From Neoechinorhynchus agilis (taxonomy: Eukaryota; Acanthocephala), in the NCBI GenBank assembly GCA_051530055.1, contig CM121343.1, positions 4,092,001 to 4,156,000 of the forward strand: DNA of 64,000 bases, read 5' to 3'. Within the stretch, counting starts at the first letter, position 1. Every line of letters starts with the position of its first letter. Under the pieces are notes generated by a model, which did not search any database, was not told the origin of the DNA, and saw only the letters and a program-made list of their open reading frames with translations. This document shows, piece by piece, positions 1 through 11,329 of this stretch. Position numbers and translations under genes: made by a program.

Positions 1-3000
1 AACTTGGAAACAATTGACTTTTGTAAGGCCAACGAAAAGGCCGAAATTTTTCCATTTATTTTCTGAATCAAACATCGCTAATTGAAACTATAATGAATAA
101 TTTACGATTATAAAGAAGTAGCGAGAGTCTTTTGTCTAGCAATAATTTTTAAAGACCGAGTTTCCGTGTTGAAAAAGGACAAATACGCTTAAACCTGAGT
201 ATTAAAGTATGCGAAAGAACAAGATTTCACATGAGCTATCAGTTTTCAACTTTGGTTCAATGGACCGCCGGAGCACTCCGTCGATATCCATTGAATTCTT
301 TTAAATGGAATTCGTATTTTGACCAATTGAGCATTTTGATGCTACTTAAATTTTTAAGCTTTCGAAATTAAACTTTTCATTCTGAGATTGCAACGTAGAA
401 CTTAATTTTTTCATTAGAGATCTAATAAAACAATTAGAAAGCTCGATCGAAATATGGAAAAAGGTTTAAACGCTTTTTGTTTCTTTCAAATCGATCGGTT
501 TTATTGATTTTTATTCATATGCGGATATACTCCAATTCTAATGTTGAGCCAAATTTAAGTCAACAAATTTTAACACAACAAACGCATTCGTCATTAGAAA
601 TAATTTTAACGGCAAAAAATATAAACCGTAATTTTAGAAGTTTGCTCTTAGCCTTGATCGTCTCTAAGTTTTTTTAATCGTTTTCGCAATCGGATACTTT
701 GACGAAGTCTAAAACACTCTTTTTAATGGACCTTTTTCGAGGTTAAAAAGTATCAGTTTTAAAGAAAAGACAAAAATCACAATATGAGTATTTTCTATTG
801 AACGTTGATCATTTTAGAGTTTTCATTCATTATTTATATTTCGATCTATTCATTATCGAAGCTTAAATACAAAAGCCAAGAGGTCTGCAAAGCTAAAATC
901 ATAATTTCATTTTTTTGAGCGTGTATTTTTTATAAGATTTTCAATATCTATTCATCGGTGGACTTTTTTACGAGCTTTAAATACCGAGCCCAAGATAAAT
1001 CAAGGGTATAAAATGGATCTAAGATAGTCTTTTCTAGTGCTTGTCGTTTTTCAGGTTTTCTTTGACAAGTTAAAATGTATAAAAAGCTTTTGGCTTTCTG
1101 CGCTTATCTCGTAGTTTCGATACCGATTCTTTGGTCGCGCACTCTAAAATTATCGAGCTTTTTGAGTTTATTTGAAACTCATACCGAGATATTGCGTTAA
1201 TTGTGATTTCTATAATAAAAAAAGAGTAAAATCGGGCATTAGAATTGTACTCCTATTTAACTTTAAAAAGATGAAACTTTTCTCTCAAACAATTGAAAAC
1301 TAATGCAAACTTGTAGAATGCTTACTATTGTACACTTTCCTAAATCAATTTGGTTGTTGGTTGTCATTTGGGTCAAAATTTGGGAAGAATTTTACAATCG
1401 GATGCCCTTCCTGACCCTTCTCCTTTTTCAGCCGGGCTTGGGACCGTCCTTGGCGACTGGAAATCGCCGACGAGGAAAGCCGAGGAAACGATGAGTGGAT
1501 TGCATCAAACAGGATAAATTGGTTGTCGAGGGAACGGCAACCTCGAGAGAGAGAAAAATGCGTGAGAAGACTTTCCTAAATCAATGATCAAGATTTTCGT
1601 TGTATTTGGTGAGCGCGGTAGTCCATAAAGATATTTGAACAATAGCGAAATGGTAGAATTTTTATCTATTACGCATTTTTTGGAATGTAATATAGTTCGA
1701 ACGTCGATCGAACAAGGACGGTGATTGCGATTTGCATTACAAATATCACTCAAGTTAAAAGCATCAAAACGTCCGCGATTTATTGAATGTGGCAAAAAGT
1801 AGAATCGGTCTCCTCTTTATGCAACTTAAATCCGCCAATCATATTTAACTGTTTCGGCAGCAATTTGAAAACTGAATTCACGCACAAAATTTATGATCAG
1901 TGATGCAAATTAAATGTGAAAATTGTGTTTAATTTTCGGTTAGGTTAAAATGTAGGGATGAATGTTTAATTATTGCCTGAATTGCACTTTGAAGCTATTT
2001 TAATCAATTCCCAGCGACGGATCCGAGGGTGATCTAGTTGTTATAACGTAAATTGGCTAAGCAAAAATTATGCATTCTTAGTCCAATGCCAACACAATGC
2101 GCTTATTCTTAAGCGCTTGTTTTGCCACAACAATTCATTCTCGTCGCTGATTGGCGAAAACCTTGAATTTAAAGATTAAGTGCAAAGATTATGTAATTAG
2201 GACATTAAAATCTTTAGACTTTCTGTACGAATGTTAACTAAGAGTATCAGTGATGATTCCGGATTTAAATAAAATTTATCGTTCACTCGAATGCTTAAGG
2301 AGAAAATTGCATTAAAAATATATTTTTTTCTTACTAATTGCCTCCAAAAAAATTATTGGAATTAAATTTAAAAAATCGGATACATGCACACAATGTCCAC
2401 AAGTTTTATAAAAATAAAATTTTTGTGGCTGCTTTGCAATATTAGAAAAAGCATAAAAAACATCGCTAAAAACTCTTGATTCTGTTTACAACATGGTCGC
2501 ATTATGTATTTTCAAAAAGAGATGCTAGGTTGTAAAAATATTTACAGGAAGATAAAGTGTCCTACAATATCTTGGAAGATGTAACGATGTAGCTTAATTA
2601 CCGAATAAAAGTTGGATTGTTTTTATAACTGCTAATTTTTTTTCGTTGTAAATATTTTTTTTGTGGACGAAAATATGTGGCCATCATCAAGGAAGCTGCC
2701 GAACAATCATAAAGTATGAGTAATGGGGATTTGGAAAGAATAATTGAGTCTTTTTATAAAATTTGTGATTGCTTTACAAATTAGCTCATGAAATAAAAAA
2801 TAAGTCTAAATTTCCGATGAGAAAATTTTTTTACAACGTTAATGCGCCATAGCACTAAAATTCTCTATATAGATTTGGTGGCTAGAAGGACGATGGTACG
2901 GATCAAAGAGCGTAAATATTAACAATCATTTTATTATATTACTTAATAGCGATTATGGCTGATTGATTGACAAGCAAAGGCTGGATTTATAACAGGTTGT

Positions 3001-4030
3001 ATGACAGCTGCTGCTTGAGTTCATGAGCAGTGGATTTATGGAGCTGTCTCATGATTTCTTCGTGTTTTGAAGAAGGATACAAGACAATTAATCACTGATG
3101 GAAGTACCTGATCGATGTTGGGATATGTCAAATGCTCGTGACAGGGATCAGGTAAAGGGTAGGCGAAGTAATTTCCATCTAAAAGATTTGTCTGGTGATA
3201 TGTGGGATCAGATGGATGGAAGATTTAGAATTTCGCGCTAAAAATTTCTCTGTAGGATTAGGGGAGTTCTCTTAGTGTATTCCTCCCATAATACCAAAGG
3301 GACCTGCTGCCATGGAAAGATCGACTAGCCATTTACTTTGAGATGACATTAACATTTGAGATTAATAATAGACGGAGGGTGAACAGGTGACCTTTGAAAT
3401 ATTAACAATTTATACAAAGCGGACATTGACTAAGAGTTTGGAGATTTTTGGAGAAGATACGGTCCACCGATTGGATGACAACCACCTGGCATCGCAAAGT
3501 CGGTCTCCTGTCTAAAACCTTTCAATTTGGTATTCTTTTAAGACAAACTGTTTCGATGCACGGCACACCTGCGGCGACGACGACGACGACGAGGACGGTG
3601 GTTGGCTGCGGTGACGAGGATGTAATCGAGGTTATTTGTCGACTGTCAACAGAAACATGGAGCCGCGGAGACAGCGACGACTAAAAATCATTGAGCCATC
3701 AAGCAAGCCACAGACACGCACATTATGAGGGCAATAGATTGGTATTAAGCTCTAAAACACCAGCACTGGTGGTGTGGTACACACACACACAGAGTAGTAT
3801 TGGCGGTGGCACCTTTCCACATTTGTGCTTACACGCAAACAACCGACATTTATATACTGTTGTGTGCCTTCTTTAATACTGCAGGAAGAGGAGGAAACCC
3901 ATGGCGCCATCAGCCACCACTAGTGCACCATCACTATAAACCCCTTCTCTTCCTCAATAGCTTATAACTAGTGTGCTTCTTAGATCGTTATCACTCGCTC
4001 TTCTAGTACGACGGCCGGCTTTTGTTTTTC
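1..4030. other. AT-rich intergenic stretch, no gene seen
   Basis: I see no conserved protein, RNA gene or recognisable mobile element here. Short open frames exist on both strands but show no family resemblance and no consistent splice signals. The only structured pieces are simple repeats: a CGA-rich run near 3571-3600 and a CA run near 3780-3795. It may hold distal regulatory DNA for the snail-like gene downstream, which is inference only. Confidence 0.5.
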
Positions 4031-4038
4031 TGAGCGTT

Positions 4039-4154
4039 TGATTGGCCAGTTTCGTGCTCGTTGCGCTCTAAGCGCACATATCAGCAACGTATACTTTCTT
4101 AATTAAGACAACTTGATTGGCTACTCTCGTGCGCGCGCGCGCTCTCTATAAATA
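4039..4154 (+). promoter_or_regulatory. Core promoter of the snail-like gene: two CCAAT boxes and a TATA box
   Basis: Two inverted CCAAT boxes (TGATTGG) lie at 4039-4045 and 4114-4120, the first as TGATTGGCCAG. A TATA box (TATAAATA) lies at 4147-4154. A TATA box about 30 bases before the start site would place transcription initiation near 4177, only a few bases before the ATG at 4180, so the 5' leader would be extremely short. The CCAAT form TGATTGGCC recurs before NOP56. NF-Y is the usual binder of such boxes in animals; binding here is inferred. Confidence 0.5.
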
Positions 4155-4179
4155 AAAGCAGAATTTTCGGCAAAAAATA

Positions 4180-5573
4180 ATGAAACGGTAAGTGCTGCCT
4201 AGACCACACACACACACACAGTTTTGAGGCCATTTCCCCTTAATAATTCGAACAACGCCTTTAATCTATCTTTCAATCGGAAAACACGCATAATTACTCG
4301 AAAACCGGTGTTTCTCCTCACTTGCCCATTCTTTGCTTACACCAAAAGTAGCTGAACAGCTTGCGTTCTCTACGCTTATTGGTTCTTTGGTAACCGCGGA
4401 TAATAAGAGAAAATTACAGCCGGTTTCTTGCGGGAAAAATAATAACTGATAAAACTCATCTGTTGCATTCGTGTGTGTGTGTGTGTGTTTAGTACATCTT
4501 CTACGATCACCGACTCTACTGCTGCTGTTCATCACAGGCATATCTGCATCAAACAAATCATGCAAAGTACTCAAGAACCCAAGAAAACCTTCATGGTGTC
4601 GGATCTACTCAATGAACTTGCAGTAAAGTGCGAACCGCAACACAGGAATAAATTCGAACCTAATTGGCTTATTTCATCAAATTCTACCACAGCTACCAAC
4701 AATCATGTAGTGGGCGGTACAAATCCAAAAACAACAACAATGGGACATTTAAATGGAGCCATAATTCAACCTTATAACGACAATGTATTAAACAATAGTA
4801 CATTCGACTCAGTTCAGTCTCAAATTTCGACTGCTTATTCGCAAGCCAATGAAGTAAACGAGCAACAATTTTTCTGGAGAAACCAATTATTCAGTTTATA
4901 CGTGCTTAATGAGTACACCAAAATTGTTGCCGCCGGTCGACGTCCGCTTAGTTTGTTTGATTCATTTGAAAAAACAGAGGGTTTCAGTGATCTGAGGCTT
5001 ATTTCACTTGGAAGGCGAAATTTAAGTCAGATTGGAGGATCAACAAAATCGCCGATGAATGGAAATGCGCTTTTCCGAAAGCGGAGAGCAATAAATATGA
5101 GTGAGAATTCGAAACAGTCAGAATGTGATACAAAAAAGCGCAAATTGGACAACGACAGTTCGATTGATCCAATCATTATTCAGAATGAAGGTGTTGATAA
5201 GAAGATGTATGGATGTAGGAGGTGTCCTAAATCCTACACTACTCTTGGAGCTCTAAAAATGCATATTAGAACGCATACTCTTCCTTGTAAGTGTCATATA
5301 TGTGGAAAGGCTTTTTCTAGGCCTTGGCTGCTTCAAGGACATTTAAGGACTCATACAGGAGAGAAACCGTTTAAGTGTGCCGTGTGCGACCGCGCTTTCG
5401 CTGATAGATCGAACCTGAGGGCTCATATGCAAACCCATTCGGACACCAAGAAGTATGGATGCAATCTATGTGCAAAGACATTCTCTAGAATGAGTCTACT
5501 CACAAAACACAGGGAAAATTGCAGTATGACTCTACAATTATCAGCTCTCAAACAGGAATATCAAATCAATTAG
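4180..5573 (+). CDS. Snail-family C2H2 zinc-finger transcription factor
   Basis: Likely a Snail/Slug-type repressor that binds E-box DNA in the nucleus. Two exons fit exactly: exon 1 is 4180-4187 (ATG AAA CG) followed by GTAAGT, and exon 2 starts at 4493 after a TG-rich tract ending TTTAG, giving about 362 residues. An alternative is initiation inside exon 2 at the ATG at 4560. Four zinc fingers occupy the last ~115 residues: the first carries [11 protein letters not shown], the second [14 protein letters not shown], the third [16 protein letters not shown], and the last is a C2HC finger [12 protein letters not shown]. These are near-diagnostic of Snail fingers 2-5; finger 1 of the five-finger form is not seen. 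The N-terminal SNAG motif (MPRSFLV type), the LSD1-recruiting tail of vertebrate Snails, is absent; the protein begins MKRTSSTITD. The N-terminal ~200 residues are unconserved and Asn/Thr-rich. Family call is firm; orthology within Snail/Scratch is less so. Confidence 0.9.
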
Positions 5574-5777
5574 ACCTGAGTGACACTGTGGACCTTCTTC
5601 TAATAGACAAAATAATGTGTACAGAATCGATTCTTCATTTTGTGTCTCAAAAGACTGTACCGGTGTAACAGATGCACAGGGCACTACAGTGACCAGCCTC
5701 AATCCACTTTTCTCTCTCTAATCGAGCAAGATACAGTTACACTATCCTATAAGTTTTGGTTAATGTTAATGTGACAG

Positions 5778-5783
5778 AATAAA
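5778..5783 (+). terminator. Poly(A) signal of the snail-like gene
   Basis: AATAAA about 205 bases after the TAG stop, within AT-rich 3' sequence. It is the first canonical hexamer after the coding region. Nothing else recognisable lies between here and the next gene at 6408. Confidence 0.55.
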
Positions 5784-6407
5784 TCGCAGCATCTGCTGGT
5801 ACCAAATTGGAGATAGTCCCAGCCATCAGCGTATTAAATGCATGCTTCTGTTTTGACTTATACGTCCAATTATTAATAAATATACACAAACACTCAGTGA
5901 AAAAAAACAACCAACTTTCGCTCTATCGTTCATTTGAGGCAACAAAATTCCACGAAACAAAATGTCCTTATTGCAATAATCATCTTCGGTCTTATAATTG
6001 AAAGAACTCATTGAATCTTAAAAACTCTTTATTAATATCCTCCAAATTATTAAGAGGTTATCGCTGCTTATTCAGGAAGTAGACTATATTCATTCTTCAC
6101 AATATTGCCACTTTGAATAAAATATGTCGCAAAACGATCTTAATGCCAATTTTGAAGACTTACGGCTGTGTAACAGCTCGAAAGCTCTCTCTCTATATCA
6201 CTAGACAGTTTGGGTGTGACCTTTCCACAATTCTAACAATAATACCCTGGAAAATGAAATTCTTTAAGCATCACTATGATTTAATCTGTCCAGAACGCCG
6301 TCTTTGATTCTATCGCCGTGCAATCCATCATGTTTTATTCGATCTTATCGAAATTTAAATAATTACCAATTCAACCCTTCAAATAACAGTAGACGGCAAA
6401 CAATAAT

Positions 6408-7705
6408 TTATTCTTTGGCGTTTTTGTGCGAATCGAGGTTCTCATCAATTTGAACAAGTGATTTCAAGTCGTCGAAAAACAACTGAATTAATTCAACTTC
6501 TGATTGGCCAATCCTTTCAGTATTCGTCAACTTAACACTTTTGTTTTCTTCGCTCGCATCAAGCAATTTCAATCTTGGACCACACTTTGAGTTGATAATT
6601 GATAAGAGTCGAGGATTTTTATACAATTCAGCACAACGAATTTCAGCCTCAATTTTTAATGTAGTACCAATATCCGAGGGATTACTTGTCAAATAACCAA
6701 ATTTGTCATCCCACGAGAACCCGGAGCCGTAATTGCCCAGGAGGGCGTCTTCAACCTGAATTCAAAAATATAAGTATGTACGGAAAATTAAAGCAATCAC
6801 TCACAGATTGAACGTCATTGAAAAAAATTTGAATTGATTTAATTATATATTCATCGGAAATATCTCCCTTAATTTCGGTCCACATTCTAATGTGATCTCG
6901 GTCGTTAATACTAACGACCGTAGGCGACCACGCGTTGCTGAGCAATATAAAAGCTCCACGAGAATCAGGCCAATCTCTATTGACACCAGTAGATTGCCAA
7001 GATGAACTAAACGTTTGCTTGATTATTTTATTCTTAAGAAACCTTCATTCTAAACAAAATTTAATTTACCTTAAATTGATCTGGCAGATCAACTAAGCTG
7101 TAATATGTAACCTCGCGATCACGTCCAAACGATTTGTCTTTGACGCATTTTTCAAATACATCAAGGAGAACACTTTCAATCAAACGACGACCAGCTCGAG
7201 TGATCAAGCTGGGAAACGGATGTTTGGATAAATTCCGGCAAATTCGAAATCTAATATTCACGATTTTCTCACTCACCATTTTGTCAATTTTCAATTGACT
7301 AAAATCACAATCACTCGGATGGCTGCTATGTGCATCGAATTGGTATCCGAATTTCTCCTTCACAACACATTCAAACAATTCTCTAAAAATTTCATAACAT
7401 TCTTCATCACCAGCCACCAGCCCGGTTTGAACATTTGAAGGTTTTGATGGGTTATCCACACCAGGTTGGATTACATCGTCCAAGGAAAATCCCAATTTTG
7501 TTACCTTTTGACTCAATCGAGCATACATTTTGGAATTTAAGCATTGAGCCATGTGATTACAGTGTCCTATGGTCAAATTAGGATATTGATCAATAGGAGA
7601 ATGGAATTTAAATTTTTCAGGCTTGTCGAGTTCACCCACAACATAACCGGATGATGATGCCGCCATTAGACCGATTCTTGCTAAACTTGAACGCAGCCAT
7701 GCCAT
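6408..7705 (-). CDS. Creatine-kinase-like protein with degraded active site (probable pseudo-kinase)
   Basis: Guanidino-kinase fold, closest to mitochondrial creatine kinase. Three exons join in phase: 7705-7070, 7032-6805 and 6755-6408, with GT-AG introns of 37 and 49 nt, giving ~403 residues against ~417 for the family. The start MAWLRSSLARIGL looks like a mitochondrial transit peptide. Conserved family blocks include GFSLDDVIQPGVDNP, TGLVAGDEECYEIFRELF, NRDWPDSRG and SEVELIQLFFDDL. The catalytic residues are not conserved: the reactive Cys of the CPSNLGT motif is Asn (SNPSDIGT), the NEED substrate loop reads NDRD (catalytic Glu lost), and the Arg-bearing RGTGG loop is missing. Arginines of the first nucleotide-binding strand (IRFRICR) remain. 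The frame is intact, so this looks like a retained protein that lost catalysis, not a decayed copy. The AATAAA signal overlaps the TAA stop. Confidence 0.88.
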
Positions 7706-7734
7706 CTAAAGAAATTCGGTTTACTTCTAAGACC

Positions 7735-8205
7735 GTCAATCAATTAATCACCTCGATTGCCTCATAAGCCACCATGCGAAAAGTGACCCGCCCCTTACCC
7801 TAATTTCCATACGCATCAGTTCTCATATGACCCTTTAAAAACAGTTACGCCCTCTTTAGTTTATCATGCAAATAATTGAAGTAGATAACTAGATTTTATT
7901 TATCCAAATTGACGACTAAAACTATTCAATCAAATAAGTTACTTCAGTAAGCACGCCCAATAATGAATGTGTGACCCATGCTTTAATTTTATTCAAATGT
8001 TTATTTGCGGCACAAAAAGTGAAGGAATTTTATTAAATCAAATATATTTCTGAGCTACATTCTTGTACGCATTTATCAAGGTTACAAAAAATCCATTTTG
8101 ATAACCAGTGGAAATTAATGGAATAATTTAGAATTTTAAAGGCAGCGATTTAATGATTCTAGAGGTTAGTCGAAACATAAACTATGCGGCTAACCAGAAG
8201 TGACC
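7735..8205. other. Intergenic AT-rich sequence
   Basis: Sequence upstream of the creatine-kinase-like gene (which reads leftwards) and before the tandem array. No gene or repeat recognised; it presumably contains the promoter of that gene, but I see no clear TATA or CCAAT element. Confidence 0.4.
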
Positions 8206-8207
8206 AC

Positions 8208-9316
8208 TATAGTAAGACTTTTCTTAAAAGATTCCAGCGAGGGAAGCCGTCGGTGAGGTTAGTCTGTAGTGATGCTGTGTGAGTATTTTATTTATTAAAA
8301 TCCATTCGATTAGAAAAAGAATTAACCAAAAATGTTATTTAGTTCTTCATCCGGTAAATAATTTTTTATTATAGACATTCTGCGACATTCGTCGGGCAAC
8401 CAAACTTTTAAAGAAGTCCAAAGAGATGGACGAATTGTAGGGAATCAATAAAATAATCTCGATTTCTCATCACTAAAAAAAAGAAATATCCATGGACAAC
8501 TTCTTTACAGTAAGACTTTTCTAAAAAGATAAATATGGCACTCCAGCGAGGGAAGCCGTCGGTGAGGTTAGTCTTTAGTGATGCTGTGAGTATTTTATTT
8601 ATTAAAATCCATTCGATTAGAAAAAGGATTAACCAAAAAATTTAGTTCTTCATCCGGTAAATAATTTTTTATTATAGACATTCTGACATTCGTCGGGCGA
8701 CCAAACTTTTAAAGAAGTCCAAAATGGACGAATTGTAGAATCAATAAAATAATCTCGATTTCTCATCACAAAAAAGAAATATCCATGACTTCTTTACAGT
8801 AAGACTTTTCTAAAAAGATAAATATGACACTCCAGCGAAGGAAGCCGTCGGTGAGGTTAGTCTTTAGTGATGCTGTGAGTATTTTATTTATTAAAATCCA
8901 TTCGATTAGAAATCCCTTTTTAAGGATTAACCAAAAATGTTATTTAGTTCTTCATCCGGTAAATAATTTTTTATTATAGACATTCTGCGACATTCGTCGG
9001 GCGACCAAACTTTTAAAGAAGTCCAAAGAGATGGACGAATTGTAGGGAATCAATAAAATAATCTCGATTTCTCATCACTAAAAAAAAGAAATATCCATGG
9101 ACAACTTCTTTACAGTAAGACTTTTCTAAAAAGATAAATATGACACTCCAGCGAAGGAAGCCGTCGGTGAGGTTAGTCTTTAGTGATGCTGTGAGTATTT
9201 TATTTATTAAAATCCATTCGATTAGAAATCCCTTTTTAAGGATTAACCAAAAATGTTATTTAGTTCCTCATCCGTAAATAATTTTTTATTATAGACATTC
9301 TGCGACATTCGTCGTC
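8208..9316. repeat. Four-copy tandem array, ~290-316 bp unit
   Basis: Four copies begin near 8209, 8508, 8797 and 9113. Each opens with a core of about 80 bases (AGTAAGACTTTTCTAAAAAG ... CAGCGA(A/G)GGAAGCCGTC ... GTGATGCTGTGAG), then an AT-rich spacer containing TTCATCCGGTAAATAATTT. Copies differ by small indels: for example copies 3 and 4 share an insertion of ATCCCTTTTTAAGG. The 80-base core is related to the monomer of the separate array at 16433-17430. No coding potential is seen. It ends about 320 bases upstream of the NOP56 start codon. Confidence 0.85.
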
Positions 9317-9499
9317 CTCGTTCGGGGAGATTCAAAACGTCTTTAAGAAAAGAAGAAATGGTACTAATTGAATTGGAAGTAAATGGCTTAATCAATTTCG
9401 ACACTTGGAACATAGCAAAATGAGCATCAATCGATTGATTCTGAGTTGAACGAGTCTCCTTATTGAAAACGTTTATTATTTTCGTGGAATAATCGACTT

Positions 9500-9546
9500 A
9501 AGTGACGTCTACGGACCACAAAGTAATCCATGTTTCTGATTGGCCA
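9500..9546 (+). promoter_or_regulatory. NOP56 promoter elements: CRE-like and CCAAT box
   Basis: A perfect inverted CCAAT box, TCTGATTGGCCA, lies at 9535-9546, about 90 bases before the NOP56 start codon, with a CRE-like AGTGACGTCT about 35 bases further upstream. No TATA box is evident, in keeping with a housekeeping promoter. Function is inferred from motif match and position. Confidence 0.4.
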
Positions 9547-9637
9547 AAAAGCACTTTCCAATCTTCGAGTTGCGATTCTTTCGTGTCGAATGTGCAGGCT
9601 ACCTTAAGCGCGTCCTGGATTGTCGGAGTGCTAATAA

Positions 9638-11329
9638 ATGGTTTGTTGATTTTGAATTTTTTATCTTAATCTTGTTTTTCTGATAGGTGAAACGTACTTA
9701 TATTTTGTTTGAACACGCGACGGGCTATGCCTTATATCGTGTGAAGGAATTCGAGGAGATTGGAGCCTTTGCTGCCGCTGAAGTGGGTTGCAGTCAGGAC
9801 AACCATAAGTTATTCGCATCGAACGTCAAACTGGTTGCTTTTTCACCTTTCGCGAATGCAGCAAATGCTCTCGAGAACCTTAATGCTGTCTCTAATGGAG
9901 TTATCCACAACGATCTTAAAGTATTCCTTGACGTCCATCTACCGGGTGCCGGTAAGCGTGAGAAAATCCAACTTGGAGTTGCCGGTGTAAATCTATCGGC
10001 GGCACTCAATGAACAATTGAATGTGAAAGTAAAAGCAGGCGATGTTATTCCTGAGATTCTACGTGGTATTCGTTCGACTTTCACTAAGACATTGAACGAT
10101 TTAAGTCAAATTAATGAACGTCAAGCTCAATTAGGTCTTGGCCATGCGTTTTCTCGATCGAAAGTAAAATATAATGTCAATCGAGCCGATAACATGATCA
10201 CTCATTCGATTTCTTTGCTCGATCAACTCGATAAAGACATTAATATATTCGCAATGAGAATTCGAGAATGGTATGGTTATCATTTCCCAGAATTGTATGC
10301 TATTGTACCCGATAACCAATTGTATGCAAAGACCGTGGTATTGATTAAGGATCGAAATCAATTCCGAAAAGATGCGACTGCCGATCAAGAAAGTCTGGTG
10401 AATCTTTTGACTGAAATTACAAACGACCCGGATAAAAGTCTAGCCATTTTAAACGCTACTCGCACGTCGATTGGAATGGACATGAACGCGACCGATTTCG
10501 AGAGTATTTTGATGTTCGCTAATCGGGTCATTAGTCTAAGTCAGTATAGAAGCAAATTGTATGATTATTTGTCTAAAAAGATGGGAATGGTTGCTCCAAA
10601 CTTGACTGCAATTGTCGGTGAACAAATAGGAGCAAGACTCATTTCTCATGCTGGGAGTCTCAGTAGTCTTGCTAAATACCCAGCTTCAACCATTCAGATA
10701 CTCGGAGCCGAAAAGGCTCTGTTCAGAGCACTGAAGACGAAAACCGCCACTCCGAAATATGGAATCCTGTTCCATTCATCGTTGATCGGAAAGGCTGATC
10801 GGGCAACTAAAGGAAGAGCATCCCGAAATGTAGCTAACAAATGTGCTATCGCCTCACGAATCGATTGTTTTGCAGGTATATTTTCTATTAACTTCCATTG
10901 AGATTTCTCTCTCGTCGCTAATATTGAACCTTTCATATAGAAATCCCGACTGATGTTTATGGCACAAAATTGCGCCAGTTGATTGAGCACCGGTTACAGT
11001 ACTATAAAGACTGTGTGAAAAATGAAAACGCCAAGAAACCTCCCCTGACATCGGAAGTAATGATGGAAGCTCTTGAAGAAGTTGAGGCCGTTCGGCTATT
11101 GGCTCTTAAAGCTGAAAAGAGAAAAAAGTCAAAGAAGCACGCGGATGCTTCTACATTAGACAGTAAAGAAGTTGAGATCGATCGGATTGCTGAATCTGTC
11201 ACAAAAGGTAACAATTACTCCTTTTTTTAGTTCTATGCTCATTGCTTGCAATCAGTTACAATAAGTCCACCAAAAAAGAACAAACGGCAAATCAAGGAGG
11301 AACATATTTCCATGGATGTAGATGAGTAA
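9638..11329 (+). CDS. NOP56: NOP56, core protein of box C/D snoRNPs
   Basis: Core component of box C/D snoRNPs in the nucleolus, needed for 2'-O-methylation of rRNA and ribosome biogenesis. Four exons join in phase: 9638-9640, 9687-10875, 10941-11207 and 11256-11329, with GT-AG introns of 46, 65 and 48 nt, giving 510 residues. The first coding exon is only the ATG; exon 2 begins VKRTYILFEHATGYAL, matching the family N-terminus. The coiled-coil and Nop domains carry family signatures: AQLGLGHAFSRSKVKYNVNR, SISLLDQLDKDIN, REWYGYHFPEL, RLISHAGSLSSLAKYPAST, GAEKALFRALK and ANKCAIASRIDCF. The C-terminal tail is Lys-rich and ends SMDVDE. Vertebrate NOP56 introns host snoRNAs; these introns are too short for that. 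The match favours NOP56 over its paralogue NOP58. Confidence 0.95.

Noticed and set aside
3448-3876. Small ORFs upstream of the snail gene
   Set aside because: They run through CGA and CA simple repeats and resemble no protein family.
8208-9316. Spliced-leader RNA gene array
   Set aside because: The units have a donor-like GGTAAAT followed at once by an Sm-like AATTTTTT, but the spacing is wrong for an SL RNA stem-loop and no matching leader is seen at any acceptor in the window.
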